64,000 nucleotides of DNA from Diaminobutyricimonas sp. LJ205 (GCF_009755725.1 NZ_CP046619.1:1240001-1304000); one strand, 5' to 3'; positions 25,832 to 35,024 are shown, counted from the stretch's first letter. The notes: generated by a model not told the origin, from the sequence alone. Translations and numbers: made by a program.

Positions 25832-26521
25832 ATGTTCTATTGGTTCATGAAGAACCTGATCGTCGGGCCGCTGCTGATGACGGTGTTCCGGCCGTGGATC
25901 GTCGGACGGGAACACATTCCCGAATCAGGCGCGGTGATCTTCGCCTCCAACCACCTGTCGTTCATTGACTCGATCTTCTTGCCGCTGGTACTCGACCGAC
26001 GGATCTCCTTCCTGGCGAAGAGCGACTACTTCACCGGCCGTGGCCTCAAGGGCTGGGCCACCAAGCTGTTCTTCAACGCCACCGGCCAGTTGTCCATCGA
26101 CCGATCCGGCGGCAAGGCCTCGGAAGCATCCCTGAACACCGGGCTGGCGGTGCTGGCGCGAGGCGAACAGCTGGGGATCTATCCCGAGGGCACGCGCAGC
26201 CCGGACGGTCGCATGTATCGCGGACGCACGGGCGTCGCTCGGATGATCCTCGAAGGGCAGGTCAAGGTCGTGCCCGTGGCGATGATCGACACCGAGAAGG
26301 TCATGCCGATCGGCAAGCGGATGCCGAAGGTACGCCGGATCGGCGTGATTTTCGGCGAACCGCTCGACTTCTCGCGTTATCGCGGGCTCGAGGGGGACCG
26401 CTTCATCCTGCGTGCGGTGACCGACGAGATCATGCACGAACTGCGTCAGCTGAGCGGGCAGGAGTACGTGGACGTGTACGCCTCCTCAGCCAAGGAACGC
26501 ACCCCCATCCGCGCCCGCTGA
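25832..26521 (+). CDS. plsC: 1-acyl-sn-glycerol-3-phosphate acyltransferase
   Basis: 229-aa PlsC-type acyltransferase. Block I is NHLSFIDS, block II covers GQLSIDRSGGK and block III is YPEGTRSPDG. The N-terminus MFYWFMKNLIVGPLLMTVF is a membrane-anchoring helix. It makes phosphatidic acid from lysophosphatidic acid. GGAAGG lies upstream of the ATG. It follows glk closely and precedes aroG after 93 bp, in the order seen in mycobacteria (Rv2182c to Rv2178c). Confidence 0.93.
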   Translation: MFYWFMKNLIVGPLLMTVFRPWIVGREHIPESGAVIFASNHLSFIDSIFLPLVLDRRISFLAKSDYFTGRGLKGWATKLFFNATGQLSIDRSGGKASEASLNTGLAVLARGEQLGIYPEGTRSPDGRMYRGRTGVARMILEGQVKVVPVAMIDTEKVMPIGKRMPKVRRIGVIFGEPLDFSRYRGLEGDRFILRAVTDEIMHELRQLSGQEYVDVYASSAKERTPIRAR

Positions 26522-26564
26522 ACCGACGAAACACAGGTTTCGGCTGAGCTAGGCTGGCTGATTG

Positions 26565-26584
26565 GGGCGCCTGACGCGCCCTTT
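26565..26584 (+). terminator. Short hairpin followed by T-rich bases in the aroG leader
   Basis: GGGCGC (26565-26570) and GCGCCC (26576-26581) with a 5-base loop, then TTTCCTTAGTT. It lies 34 bp before the DAHP synthase start. It may end the plsC transcript or act as an attenuator for aroG; the sequence cannot separate these. Confidence 0.45.
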
Positions 26585-26614
26585 CCTTAGTTCTACGTTG
26601 CAAAAGGATTCCCC

Positions 26615-27985
26615 GTGGTAGACCAGTCCGAACCTGTCGTGATCGCCGACCCCGCTGTGGTGGCTGGTCTCGACTATTGGCGGACCCTGCCCATCAAGCA
26701 ACAGCCGGAATGGGCGGACCCGGATGCCGCGGGCGCGGCTTCGGCCGAGATTGCCACGATGCCCCCGCTGGTGTTCGCCGGTGAGGTCGACGTGCTCCGC
26801 GACCGCCTGGCACGTGCGTCGCGCGGTGAAGCGTTCCTGCTGCAGGGCGGTGACTGCGCCGAGACCTTCGCCGGGGCAACCGCCGACCAGATCCGCAACC
26901 GGGTGAAGACAATCCTGCAGATGGCGGTCGTGCTCACCTACGGTGCGTCGATGCCGGTGATCAAGATGGGCCGGATGGCCGGGCAGTTCGCCAAGCCCCG
27001 CTCAAGCAACACCGAGACCCGCGGCGAGATCACCCTGCCCGCGTACCGCGGCGACATCGTCAACGGCTACGACTTCACCCCGGAGTCGCGCGCGGCCGAC
27101 CCGCGCCGCCTGGTGCAGGCGTACCACACGGCGGCGTCCACGCTGAACCTGATCCGCGCGTTCACGCAGGGCGGCTTCGCCGACCTGCGCCAGGTGCACA
27201 GCTGGAACAAGGGCTTCGCGCAGAACCCCGCCAACCAGCGGTACGAGGGGCTCGCCAGCCAGATCGACCGCGCCATCAAGTTCATGGAAGCCGCAGGCGC
27301 CGACTTCGACGAGCTCAGGCGGGTCGAGTTCTACTCGAGCCACGAGGGCCTGCTGATGGACTACGAGCGCCCTATGACCCGGATCGACTCCCGCACCGGA
27401 ACGCCGTACAACACGTCCGCGCACTTCCTGTGGATCGGCGAGCGCACCCGCGACCTGGACGGCGCCCACATCGACTTCTTCTCGCGCGTGCGCAATCCGA
27501 TCGGCGTCAAGCTCGGCCCGACCGCGACGCCCGAGACGATGAAGCAGCTGGTCGACAAGCTCGACCCGAACCGCGAACCCGGACGCCTCACGTTCATCAC
27601 CCGTATGGGTGCAGGCACCATCCGCGACGCCCTGCCGCCACTGCTCGAAGCTGCAAAGGACCTGGAATCCACCCCGCTGTGGATCACCGACCCGATGCAC
27701 GGCAACGGCATCACCACCGCCACCGGCTACAAGACCCGCCGGTTCGATGACGTCGTCGATGAGGTCAAGGGCTTCTTCGAGTCGCATCGCGCGGTGGGCA
27801 CCCACCCGGGCGGCCTGCACGTCGAGCTCACCGGCGACGACGTCACCGAGTGCCTCGGCGGGTCGGAGCAGATCGATGAGGCTACGTTGGCCACCCGGTA
27901 CGAGTCGCTGTGCGACCCGCGGTTGAACCACATGCAGTCGCTCGAGTTGTCCTTCCTCGTCGCCGAGGAACTCGCCGCCCGCTAA
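26615..27985 (+). CDS. aroG: Class II 3-deoxy-7-phosphoheptulonate (DAHP) synthase
   Basis: 456-aa type II DAHP synthase, first enzyme of the shikimate pathway (PEP plus erythrose 4-phosphate). Signatures include LLQGGDCAETF, KMGRMAGQFAKPRS, EFYSSHEGLLMDYE, IGVKLGPTA, WITDPMHGNG and HPGGLHVELTG, which carry the substrate and metal ligands. The homologue in M. tuberculosis is inhibited by aromatic amino acids and partners with chorismate mutase. GTG 26615 has AAAAGGA upstream. Its stop overlaps by 3 bases the stop of the convergent exporter gene. Confidence 0.98.
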   Translation: MVDQSEPVVIADPAVVAGLDYWRTLPIKQQPEWADPDAAGAASAEIATMPPLVFAGEVDVLRDRLARASRGEAFLLQGGDCAETFAGATADQIRNRVKTILQMAVVLTYGASMPVIKMGRMAGQFAKPRSSNTETRGEITLPAYRGDIVNGYDFTPESRAADPRRLVQAYHTAASTLNLIRAFTQGGFADLRQVHSWNKGFAQNPANQRYEGLASQIDRAIKFMEAAGADFDELRRVEFYSSHEGLLMDYERPMTRIDSRTGTPYNTSAHFLWIGERTRDLDGAHIDFFSRVRNPIGVKLGPTATPETMKQLVDKLDPNREPGRLTFITRMGAGTIRDALPPLLEAAKDLESTPLWITDPMHGNGITTATGYKTRRFDDVVDEVKGFFESHRAVGTHPGGLHVELTGDDVTECLGGSEQIDEATLATRYESLCDPRLNHMQSLELSFLVAEELAAR

Positions 27986-29490
27986 GAGGTACCGGGCACA
28001 GGCAGTGTCCCGGTTTGCACCGGGATGCTCGCGGTGTGCTCGTACTGGCGTTCAGCGCGCGGGATGAACAACGCGAGCAGGATGCTGGCGGCGGCGACCG
28101 CGGCGGCGATGATGAAGATCAGCTGAAACGCGCCCTCGGTCGGCACCGTGCCTGTGGAGATCTCCATGGTCTGGGTGGCGAGGATGATGCCGATCACCGT
28201 GGCTGAGGATGTCGAGCCCAGCGTGCGCATGACCGAGTTGAGCCCGTTCGCCGCGGCCGTCTCGCTCGACGGCACAGCCCTCATGATCAGTGTCGGCAAC
28301 GAGGAATAGGCGAACCCTGTCCCGATCCCGACCACCGTGGAGATGATCACCACCTGCCAGACCTCGTACATCAGCCATGGCCCGACCGAGAAGGCGGCGG
28401 CGATGATCGCGGTGCCGAGAATCAAACTGGTGCGCGGCCCTTTCGCCGTGGACAGCCGGGCGGCGAGTCCCGAGACGAAGAACATCGCCAAGCCACCGGG
28501 CATCAGGCACAGGCTCGTCACGATGAGGGTCTGACCGAGCCCCGCACCTTCGGTGGGTCCCTCCAGCAGCACCGGCAGTGCTGCATTGGTGACGAAGAAC
28601 GCGAAACCCACCGAGATCGACGCCAGGTTGGTGAACAGCACGGCACGCCGGACACTCACCCGGAGGTCGACAAGCGGCGACGCGGTGCGCAGTTCGAACA
28701 CGCCCCACGCGATGAGGACGAGGATGCCTCCGCCCAGCAGGCCGAGCGTCAGCGGGCTGGTCCAGCCCCACTCGGTCCCCTTGGAGATCGCCAGCAGGAT
28801 GCAGATGAGCCCAACCGCCAGCCCGACGGCGCCGACGAAGTCGAACCGGCCGCCCGTGCGCAGGGTGCTGACCGGAATGATCGCGAGCACCGCGAAGAAG
28901 GCGAGGAAGCCGAGGATCGCCGCCATCCAGAACAACAGGTGCCAGTCGAAGTTCTGCGCGATCACCGCCGCGACCGGCAGTCCGACGGCGCCGCCGACGC
29001 CCAGCGTCGCACTGACCAGGGCAACCGCTGCGGCGAGGTTCTTCGGATGGATGACATCGCGCAGGACACTGATGCCGAGCGCGATCACACCGAGCGAGAT
29101 CCCCTGCAGGGTACGGCCGACCAGCATCGGAATCAGGGTGACCGACAGTGCGGAGATGATCGAGCCGAGCACCAGGATGGCGAGCAGCACCAGGACCATC
29201 CGGCGTTTGCCGAACATGTCGCCCAGCCGGCCGCTGATCGGAGTGGAGATCGCCGCGGCGAGCAAGGTCGAGGTGAGCACCCACTGCGCGTCCGCGGTGG
29301 TCGTGTCGAGCAGCTCGGGCAGGTGCGGGACGATGGGGACCACGAGGGTCTGCATGAACGCGGCGATCAGGCCGGACGCGGTCAGGACGGCGATCATGGC
29401 GCCGTCGCTCGGGCGCCGAGTCAGCCGACGGCGTTGCTGCGGGGTGAGGATGGAGGTAGACGGCGTGAATTCAGTCGATGAAGGTGGCAT
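27982..29490 (-). CDS. MFS transporter, DHA2-like
   Basis: About 502-aa membrane protein with 14 predicted hydrophobic helices. Signatures include FMQTLVVPIVPHLPELL in helix 1, GRLGDMFGKRRM after helix 2, and SATLGVGGAVGLPVAAVIA, a motif C region. It is a probable drug or metabolite exporter of the cytoplasmic membrane with unknown substrate. ATG 29490 is preferred; TTG 29502 is in frame and neither has a ribosome site. It separates aroG from the kinase gene, where mycobacteria have no such gene, so it may be an insertion in an otherwise conserved order. Confidence 0.9.
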   Translation of the reverse strand: MPPSSTEFTPSTSILTPQQRRRLTRRPSDGAMIAVLTASGLIAAFMQTLVVPIVPHLPELLDTTTADAQWVLTSTLLAAAISTPISGRLGDMFGKRRMVLVLLAILVLGSIISALSVTLIPMLVGRTLQGISLGVIALGISVLRDVIHPKNLAAAVALVSATLGVGGAVGLPVAAVIAQNFDWHLLFWMAAILGFLAFFAVLAIIPVSTLRTGGRFDFVGAVGLAVGLICILLAISKGTEWGWTSPLTLGLLGGGILVLIAWGVFELRTASPLVDLRVSVRRAVLFTNLASISVGFAFFVTNAALPVLLEGPTEGAGLGQTLIVTSLCLMPGGLAMFFVSGLAARLSTAKGPRTSLILGTAIIAAAFSVGPWLMYEVWQVVIISTVVGIGTGFAYSSLPTLIMRAVPSSETAAANGLNSVMRTLGSTSSATVIGIILATQTMEISTGTVPTEGAFQLIFIIAAAVAAASILLALFIPRAERQYEHTASIPVQTGTLPVPGTS

Positions 29491-29510
29491 GTGACCGGTC
29501 AAGTTTTAGA

Positions 29511-31448
29511 TCAGTCGAACGGATTGAGCGGGTTGGCAAAATCCACCGTCACTGTCGAACCCTTGTCGACGGAGTCTCCACCTTGTGGGTCGGTGTCTGT
29601 GACCCGGAAACGCTCGGGAGCAATATCGGCGAACCGGTCGTAATTGAGCTTGAAGCCCGCGGCCTGTAGTAGACCCTTCGCCTCGTTCCAGGTCTTGCCC
29701 TCGACATCCGGCACTTTGACCTGTTCCACGCCGAGAGACTGGATCAGGGTGACCTCGTCACTGGGGCGCACCGGGTCGGTCTTCGGCTCGGCACGAATTA
29801 TCCGGTCGCGCTTGATGGAGTCGCTGAACTCGCTGCCGCCGACGGTCCCGACGAGATTGGCGTCGGCAAGCCGGTCGATCGCGTCGTCGACGCTCAGGCC
29901 TTCGACATCCGGAATCGGCCCCACAGAGACGATCAGGCTGAGCGGCTGCTGCTCGCCGTACTCGGCCTGTCCGGCGATGCTCGTGGCGCCATCGGCGCCG
30001 AGCACATCGAGCACCTCACCTGCTTCGTTCTCGGTGAACCGATACTCGGTGCCTGTATGCGTGAACTGTCCCTCGATGGCGGCGAGGGCGGCCTCCTCCT
30101 GCATACCGACGAGGGCCGGCAGGGGGAGCGGTTTCGGCCCGACGGACAGGAGCAGGGTGATGATCGAACCCCGGTTGATCATGGTGCCGATCGCTGGATC
30201 AGTGTTGGCCACCAGCCCGGCGGCAATCTGGGGGTCGGTCGTGGTTCCGGTTTCGGCCGCGACCTCCAGCCCGAGGTCTTCGAGGATCGCAGTGGCATCC
30301 TCAGGGGTGGCGCTGGCGATTGTCGCCGGGATCGTCACCTGCGAGCCGGGACCCCAGCCGAGCCACCAGCCGGCACCGCCGGCGAGCGCAGCCAAGACGA
30401 CCACGACGGCGAACAGCCACCAGCCGCGGCGCCTCCGTTTCTTACCGGCGGAGGCCAGCGCGGTGGTGGAGTCGGTGACTGCCGGTTCAGCGCTCGGCGC
30501 GGCGACCCGGCCGATGACCTGGGTCGCGGCGTCCGGGTTCGCCGCCGCGAGGGTCGGCAGCACCATCGTTCTTTGAACCGCGGTCGCGCCGCCGGGGAGG
30601 GCGGATGTCAGGGAGGCAGCGGTGTCGCGCAGCTGGTCGAGCATCTCCCGGGCGTCGCGCGGTCGCTGTTCCGGATCCCGGGCGGTCGCCCACAGCACGA
30701 GCTCGTCGAGCTCAGCCGGCACCGCCGGGTTCTTCGCGCTCGGCGACGGCACCGAATCATTGGCGTGCTGGTAGGCGATCTGCATGGGCTGCTCGCCCTT
30801 GAATGGCTGCTCGCCGGTGAGCATCTCGTACATCATGATGCCGACCGCGTAGATGTCGCTGCGGGTGTCGGCCACCCCGCGGGTGACCAGCTCGGGGGAG
30901 AGGTAGGCGATCGTGCCGAGCAGCGCCCCGCCGGTCGCCGTCTGCGAGGTGGCGGCGCGGGCGAGGCCGAAGTCGCCGATCTTGATCCGACCGTCGTCGG
31001 CCAGCATGACGTTCTCGGGCTTCAGATCCCGGTGCACGATGCCCGCACGGTGCGCAGCCGCAAGACCGGCGAGCACCGCTTCGCAAATGTCGATGGTCTG
31101 TTCGGAGGTGAGGCTGCCGTACTCCTCGAGCAGGTCACGCAGGGTGATGCCGGGTAGGTACTCCATGACCAGATAGGCGGACTCGGCATCCTGACCCTGG
31201 TCGAACACGTTGACCACGTTGGGGTGCGCCAGGCGTGCAGCGGACCGTGCCTCCTGGATGAACCGCTCAGTGAACTGCGTGTCGTCCGCTAAGTGGTCGT
31301 GCATGATCTTCACGGCGACGAGCCGCTCAAGGCGCAGATCGGTGGCCAGATAGACCGTCGCCATGCCGCCACGGGCGATGCGCGAGCGGACCTGGTAACG
31401 ACCGTCGATGAGACGGCCGATCGTAGGGTCGGTCTGCTGCGTGCTCAC
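29511..31448 (-). CDS. pknL: Ser/Thr protein kinase with PASTA domains (PknL group)
   Basis: 645-aa membrane kinase. The catalytic domain is at about residues 17-275: glycine loop ARGGMATVY, Lys47, HRDLKPEN (139-146), DFG (159-161) and SPE (184-186). A Thr-rich juxtamembrane region and a KKRRRRG stop-transfer precede one membrane helix at about 343-365. Four extracytoplasmic PASTA repeats follow (roughly 371-437, 438-505, 506-572 and 573-645), expected to sense muropeptides or lipid II. The symbol rests on the position between aroG and the Rv2175c-like gene. Mycobacterial PknL lacks PASTA repeats, so this is the longer form. The GTG start fits a leaderless promoter. Confidence 0.9.
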   Translation of the reverse strand: MSTQQTDPTIGRLIDGRYQVRSRIARGGMATVYLATDLRLERLVAVKIMHDHLADDTQFTERFIQEARSAARLAHPNVVNVFDQGQDAESAYLVMEYLPGITLRDLLEEYGSLTSEQTIDICEAVLAGLAAAHRAGIVHRDLKPENVMLADDGRIKIGDFGLARAATSQTATGGALLGTIAYLSPELVTRGVADTRSDIYAVGIMMYEMLTGEQPFKGEQPMQIAYQHANDSVPSPSAKNPAVPAELDELVLWATARDPEQRPRDAREMLDQLRDTAASLTSALPGGATAVQRTMVLPTLAAANPDAATQVIGRVAAPSAEPAVTDSTTALASAGKKRRRRGWWLFAVVVVLAALAGGAGWWLGWGPGSQVTIPATIASATPEDATAILEDLGLEVAAETGTTTDPQIAAGLVANTDPAIGTMINRGSIITLLLSVGPKPLPLPALVGMQEEAALAAIEGQFTHTGTEYRFTENEAGEVLDVLGADGATSIAGQAEYGEQQPLSLIVSVGPIPDVEGLSVDDAIDRLADANLVGTVGGSEFSDSIKRDRIIRAEPKTDPVRPSDEVTLIQSLGVEQVKVPDVEGKTWNEAKGLLQAAGFKLNYDRFADIAPERFRVTDTDPQGGDSVDKGSTVTVDFANPLNPFD

Positions 31449-31454
31449 TCGTCG

Positions 31455-31460
31455 AGTCTA
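31455..31460 (-). promoter_or_regulatory. Candidate -10 box of a leaderless pknL promoter
   Basis: On the minus strand TAGACT lies exactly six bases before the GTG at 31448, without a Shine-Dalgarno sequence. This matches the leaderless geometry known from actinobacteria. Confidence 0.6.
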
Positions 31461-31503
31461 GAGTCGCGAGGCTGGGTAGTTCAGCAACAACACCGTGCCG
31501 CTG

Positions 31504-32844
31504 CTAGCGGAGCTGGTCGTACCAGGCGCGGGCGCTCTTCTCCCACTTGGCGTAGGCCTCCGGGTATGCGGAGATCTGCACCGCCTGAGCGGCCTGGGTG
31601 AGAGTCATCGACTGCCAGCCGCTGATCTCGAGCAGTCCCCGAGTCACGCCCTTGTTCGGGTTCGAATCTCCGCCGTAGAACAGCCGGGCCGCGTGGGCTG
31701 GGTTCATGATGTGGGCGGGAGTGCCCCATCCAGCACTCGGCCGCTGCTGGAACAGGCCGAGCGAGTCGCGGTCGCCGTAGTCGATGTTGCGCATGCTCGA
31801 CTCCTGCGCCGCGGCAGCCAGGGCGATGACGATGCCGTAGTCGGGAACGCCCAGGTCCTGACCGACCTGCACGATGATGCTGGCGTTCTGACGCATCTCA
31901 CTGGTCAACGGCACGACAGAGTTCCCGACCGGAACCTCGGAGGCACCGGGGATGCTCAGGGTGCGTCCCGCATAAATGACGCTGGACATGGTGAGGTTGT
32001 TCGCCTGCAGCAGGGCCGACATGGTGAGCCCGTACTGCTTGGCGATCGAGCTGATCGTGTCGCCGCGCTTGATCGTGTGGCTGCCAGTGGTCGTCGGGGT
32101 GGTCGAGCTGACCCGCTCGATCGCCGGCGCTGCGGCCGGGGCGGCGGTGCCGGGGATCGCGAGGGTCTGCCCGGGGTAGATGATGCTCGACCAGCCGAGG
32201 CCGTTTGCGCTGAGGAGCGTCTGCGTCGAGAGCCCGAAACGGCCGGCGATACCCGAGATGGTGTCGCCCTTGGCGATGGTGTAGCGGTTGGAGGCGGCCG
32301 GCGGAGCGGCCTTCGGCGCTGCCGTGGGCTGCTTGGCGGGGGCAGCGCCGTTCGTGAGCTTCAGTTCCTGGCCGGGGAAGATGATCGACTTCCAGCCGAG
32401 CCCGTTCAGCGCGAGGACGGAGGCCGTGGACAGCCCGAAGCGGCCCGCGATGCTTGAGACGGTGTCACCCGCGGCGACCCGGTAGGTGCTCGGCGCGGTC
32501 TGCGCCGCCGCGAACGCGGCGGTGCTCACCGTGGTCGGCTCAGTCTTTGCGCCCGCGGACACCAACGCCTGCTTGATCTGCTTGCCGAGCTGGCTGGTGG
32601 CCTTGACCGTGTCCTGGCGCGGCGGCTTCTGGGCGTCTGTGTCAACCGGCGCGGTGAGGTTCATCGAGACCGCGGCGACCGATCCGACAAGCACGATCGG
32701 CACCGTGTTCAGCAGGCCGCGTGCGACGCGGTTCTCGCGACCGGCGCTCGGCTGGTGCTGTGCGGGTACGAGCCCCGCGAAGACCCGGTGTGCGTTCAGC
32801 GGTGTTTCGCTGTTGTCGATACCTGTGGTCATGAGGTTCCCCAT
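31504..32844 (-). CDS. LysM-repeat protein with C-terminal lysozyme-like domain
   Basis: 446-aa exported or membrane-anchored wall protein. A hydrophobic segment at about residues 43-66 (LLNTVPIVLVGSVAAVSM) serves as signal or anchor. Three LysM repeats follow at about 120-163, 187-231 and 256-299 (YRVAAGDTVSSIAGRFGLS and two similar). The C-terminal 130 residues look like a transglycosylase fold: AAQESSMRNIDYGDRDSLGLFQQRPS, with Glu348 as likely catalytic acid. It should bind and possibly cleave peptidoglycan. Starts at 32844 and 32832 are both possible; GGAG is too close to the first. It is divergent from the Rv2175c-like gene and upstream of the PASTA kinase. Confidence 0.88.
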   Translation of the reverse strand: MGNLMTTGIDNSETPLNAHRVFAGLVPAQHQPSAGRENRVARGLLNTVPIVLVGSVAAVSMNLTAPVDTDAQKPPRQDTVKATSQLGKQIKQALVSAGAKTEPTTVSTAAFAAAQTAPSTYRVAAGDTVSSIAGRFGLSTASVLALNGLGWKSIIFPGQELKLTNGAAPAKQPTAAPKAAPPAASNRYTIAKGDTISGIAGRFGLSTQTLLSANGLGWSSIIYPGQTLAIPGTAAPAAAPAIERVSSTTPTTTGSHTIKRGDTISSIAKQYGLTMSALLQANNLTMSSVIYAGRTLSIPGASEVPVGNSVVPLTSEMRQNASIIVQVGQDLGVPDYGIVIALAAAAQESSMRNIDYGDRDSLGLFQQRPSAGWGTPAHIMNPAHAARLFYGGDSNPNKGVTRGLLEISGWQSMTLTQAAQAVQISAYPEAYAKWEKSARAWYDQLR

Positions 32845-33008
32845 CTTCTCCGGCCCCGAGATGTGCGCGCCGACGAGTCGGCACCGTTTTCAAAGCTGTC
32901 ACAGAAAGAATCTCAAGTCAATTAGTGTGACTAGAGTGACGTGAGTTAACACGTTCGTAACATGCGCGAGGGTCGAAGCGCCCAGATCAGCCGTGGCACT
33001 CTTGGAAC

Positions 33009-33350
33009 GTGACTGAACTTGTGCCCACGACCTGGCTGACCATCCCCGAACTCGTCGACGTGCTCGGCGTCTCGCAGAGCCGGGTGCGTCGCCTCATTGA
33101 GGAGCGCGCCCTGCTCGCGGTGCGGGTGGATGGCGTTCTCAAGGTGCCCGCCCAGTTCATCGTCGACGGCGAGCCGCTCGGCGAGCTCAAGGGCACCCTC
33201 GTCGTGCTCGCGGACTCCGGCTTCTCGGATGACGAGGCCATGCAATGGCTGTTGAGCGAGGATGACGCCCTTGGGGTGGCCCCGATCGACGCGCTGCTGG
33301 CCGGACGTAAGGCCGAGGTGCGCAGAGTCGCCCAGGCTCTCGCCTTCTAA
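33009..33350 (+). CDS. Rv2175c-family winged-helix DNA-binding protein
   Basis: 113-aa protein with an excisionase/MerR-like winged helix in the first 60 residues (TWLTIPELVDVLGVSQSRVRRLIEERALLAVR) and a small C-terminal domain. The relative in M. tuberculosis is phosphorylated by PknL, which stops DNA binding. Here the gene is also close to the PknL-type kinase, so the pair is conserved. Thr7, Thr8 and other N-terminal residues could be phosphosites, which is only inferred. The start GTG 33009 has no ribosome site. It converges with the polyprenyl synthase gene. Confidence 0.88.
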   Translation: MTELVPTTWLTIPELVDVLGVSQSRVRRLIEERALLAVRVDGVLKVPAQFIVDGEPLGELKGTLVVLADSGFSDDEAMQWLLSEDDALGVAPIDALLAGRKAEVRRVAQALAF

Positions 33351-33356
33351 CCCGGC

Positions 33357-34478
33357 TTAGGACTCGCGCCGCACGACCGTCTCGGCCATTCGGGCCAGCT
33401 CCCGCTTGGCAGGGTCGGCGAGCGGAGCATTCGCGAGCGCGGTTGTCGCGGCTCCGACGTTCTTGTCGATGATCCGCTCGACCTTCTCCACCGCTCCGCT
33501 GTCACGGATGGCGGTCTGCAGCATGCTGATCTGCTGGGCGTCGAGATCGGGATCCCCGAGCAGTTCGTCGAACGTGCGCAGCACGCCAGGGGGCAGTTCG
33601 CTGCGGGTGAGGGCGACCAGCACTGACCGTTTGCCTTCACGCAGGTCATCGCCGGACGGCTTGCCCGTCAGCGAGGCGTCGCCGAAGACGCCGAGCATGT
33701 CGTCGCGCAGTTGATAGGCGATGCCGAGCGGCAGCCCGAAGTCCCGCAGCGACGAGACCTGGTCGGGCGTTCCGCCGCCGAGGCTCGCGCCGATGGTCAG
33801 CGGCGCCTCGATCGAGTACTTGGCCGACTTGTAGATGATCACCCGGCGTGCGCGGTCGAGCTGTTCGGCAGCGGAGCGACCCTGCCAGGCGCTGCCCTCG
33901 AGCACGTCGAGGTACTGGCCGAGGGTCACCTCGGTGCGCATGCGCGTGAACTCTGCGCGGGCCAGGGCCCCGGCATCCTTCCGCGACAGACGGGACAGTG
34001 CGTCATCCAGCAGCTCATCGCTCCAGCCGAGCAGCAGGTCGCCGAGCAGCAGCGCGCCTGACCGGCCGAAGCCTGCTGCGCTGCCGAGCCATCCGGAATC
34101 CTGGTGCACCTGCTCGAAGCGGCGGTGCGCTGACGGCCGGCCGCGTCGAAGGTCGGAGTTGTCCATGATGTCGTCATGCACGAGCGCGGCGGCGTGGAAC
34201 ACCTCAAGGGCAGTCGCCGTCAGCACGACGGCGGGCAGGTCGGCGTCATCCGACGGGTTGTGCAACGGATCGAAGGAGCTTTCCAGACCCGCGATCGACT
34301 GCCATCCCCAGTAGCAGAACAGCGCACGGAAACGCTTGCCGCCCTGCAGAAGGTCGCCGGCGAACTGGGTGAACGACCCGAGCTCCGGCGCGATGTGAAT
34401 GAGGTGACTATCGCGGTCCTCGAGGAACCGATCAAGCTCGGCCTGCACTAGATCAACTAACCGGGTACTCTCAGCCAC
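33357..34478 (-). CDS. Polyprenyl diphosphate synthase (IdsA-like)
   Basis: 373-aa trans-isoprenyl diphosphate synthase. The first Asp-rich motif is HDDIMDNSDLRRGRP and the second is YQLRDDMLGVFGD. GGKRFRALFC carries the substrate-binding lysine and arginines. It condenses IPP with allylic diphosphates; products of this group are usually GGPP or longer chains for carotenoids, menaquinone or lipid carriers. The position next to the Rv2175c-like gene parallels idsA2. GTG 34478 fits a leaderless promoter. Chain length cannot be assigned with confidence from sequence alone. Confidence 0.93.
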   Translation of the reverse strand: MAESTRLVDLVQAELDRFLEDRDSHLIHIAPELGSFTQFAGDLLQGGKRFRALFCYWGWQSIAGLESSFDPLHNPSDDADLPAVVLTATALEVFHAAALVHDDIMDNSDLRRGRPSAHRRFEQVHQDSGWLGSAAGFGRSGALLLGDLLLGWSDELLDDALSRLSRKDAGALARAEFTRMRTEVTLGQYLDVLEGSAWQGRSAAEQLDRARRVIIYKSAKYSIEAPLTIGASLGGGTPDQVSSLRDFGLPLGIAYQLRDDMLGVFGDASLTGKPSGDDLREGKRSVLVALTRSELPPGVLRTFDELLGDPDLDAQQISMLQTAIRDSGAVEKVERIIDKNVGAATTALANAPLADPAKRELARMAETVVRRES

Positions 34479-34484
34479 CCGCCT

Positions 34485-34490
34485 AGCCTA
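34485..34490 (-). promoter_or_regulatory. Candidate -10 box of a leaderless promoter (polyprenyl synthase)
   Basis: On the minus strand TAGGCT lies six bases before the GTG at 34478, with no Shine-Dalgarno sequence between them. Confidence 0.6.
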
Positions 34491-34558
34491 GCCGTGGGCC
34501 GGGGCATACAATGAGGATTCAGTACAAGCGTCGAACCCGATCCGTAAGGGGGTACGAG

Positions 34559-34936
34559 ATGCCGCTATCGGAGCAAGAGCAACGGCTCTTGGATGAGATG
34601 GAGCGCAGCCTCTATCAAAACGATGCAGATTTCGTTGCAACAGTTGGAGCTCGGCGCGGAAAGCCGAACTACACCGTCCTCGTGATCGGCATCCTGCTCG
34701 CCCTGCTCGGTGTGGGCGTTCTCATCACTGGCGTGGCCATACAACAGCCCCTCGTCGGCGTGCTCGGGTTCGTTCTGATGTTCGCCGGCGTGCTCACCAT
34801 CGTCAGTCCTCCGCGACGCGCAATTCGTGCCGAGGATGCCGCCAAGGCTCGAAATTCCTCGAAGTCGAAGGCCAAGGGTGGCACCTTCATGGACAACTTG
34901 AATGACCGTTGGGATCGTCGAACCGACGGACGCTGA
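34559..34936 (+). CDS. DUF3040 membrane protein
   Basis: 125-aa protein of the DUF3040 family common in actinobacteria. It starts MPLSEQEQRLLDEMERSLYQNDADF, the family hallmark, and has two membrane helices at about residues 39-58 and 62-82. The basic C-terminal tail (KSKAKGGTFMDNLNDRWDRR) faces the cytosol if the positive-inside rule holds. GGGGGT precedes ATG 34559; the longer frame from 34511 lacks support. The mycobacterial counterpart (Rv2169c) lies in the same place, just before mraZ. Its function is not known. Confidence 0.88.
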   Translation: MPLSEQEQRLLDEMERSLYQNDADFVATVGARRGKPNYTVLVIGILLALLGVGVLITGVAIQQPLVGVLGFVLMFAGVLTIVSPPRRAIRAEDAAKARNSSKSKAKGGTFMDNLNDRWDRRTDGR

Positions 34937-35024
34937 TCGTCCGCGCTGACCTCTCGCGCTGACCCTCCACACCACTCCACCGACGCGACCAGGACCCCAA
35001 CCGGGGCTCACTGAAAGGCGCCGC

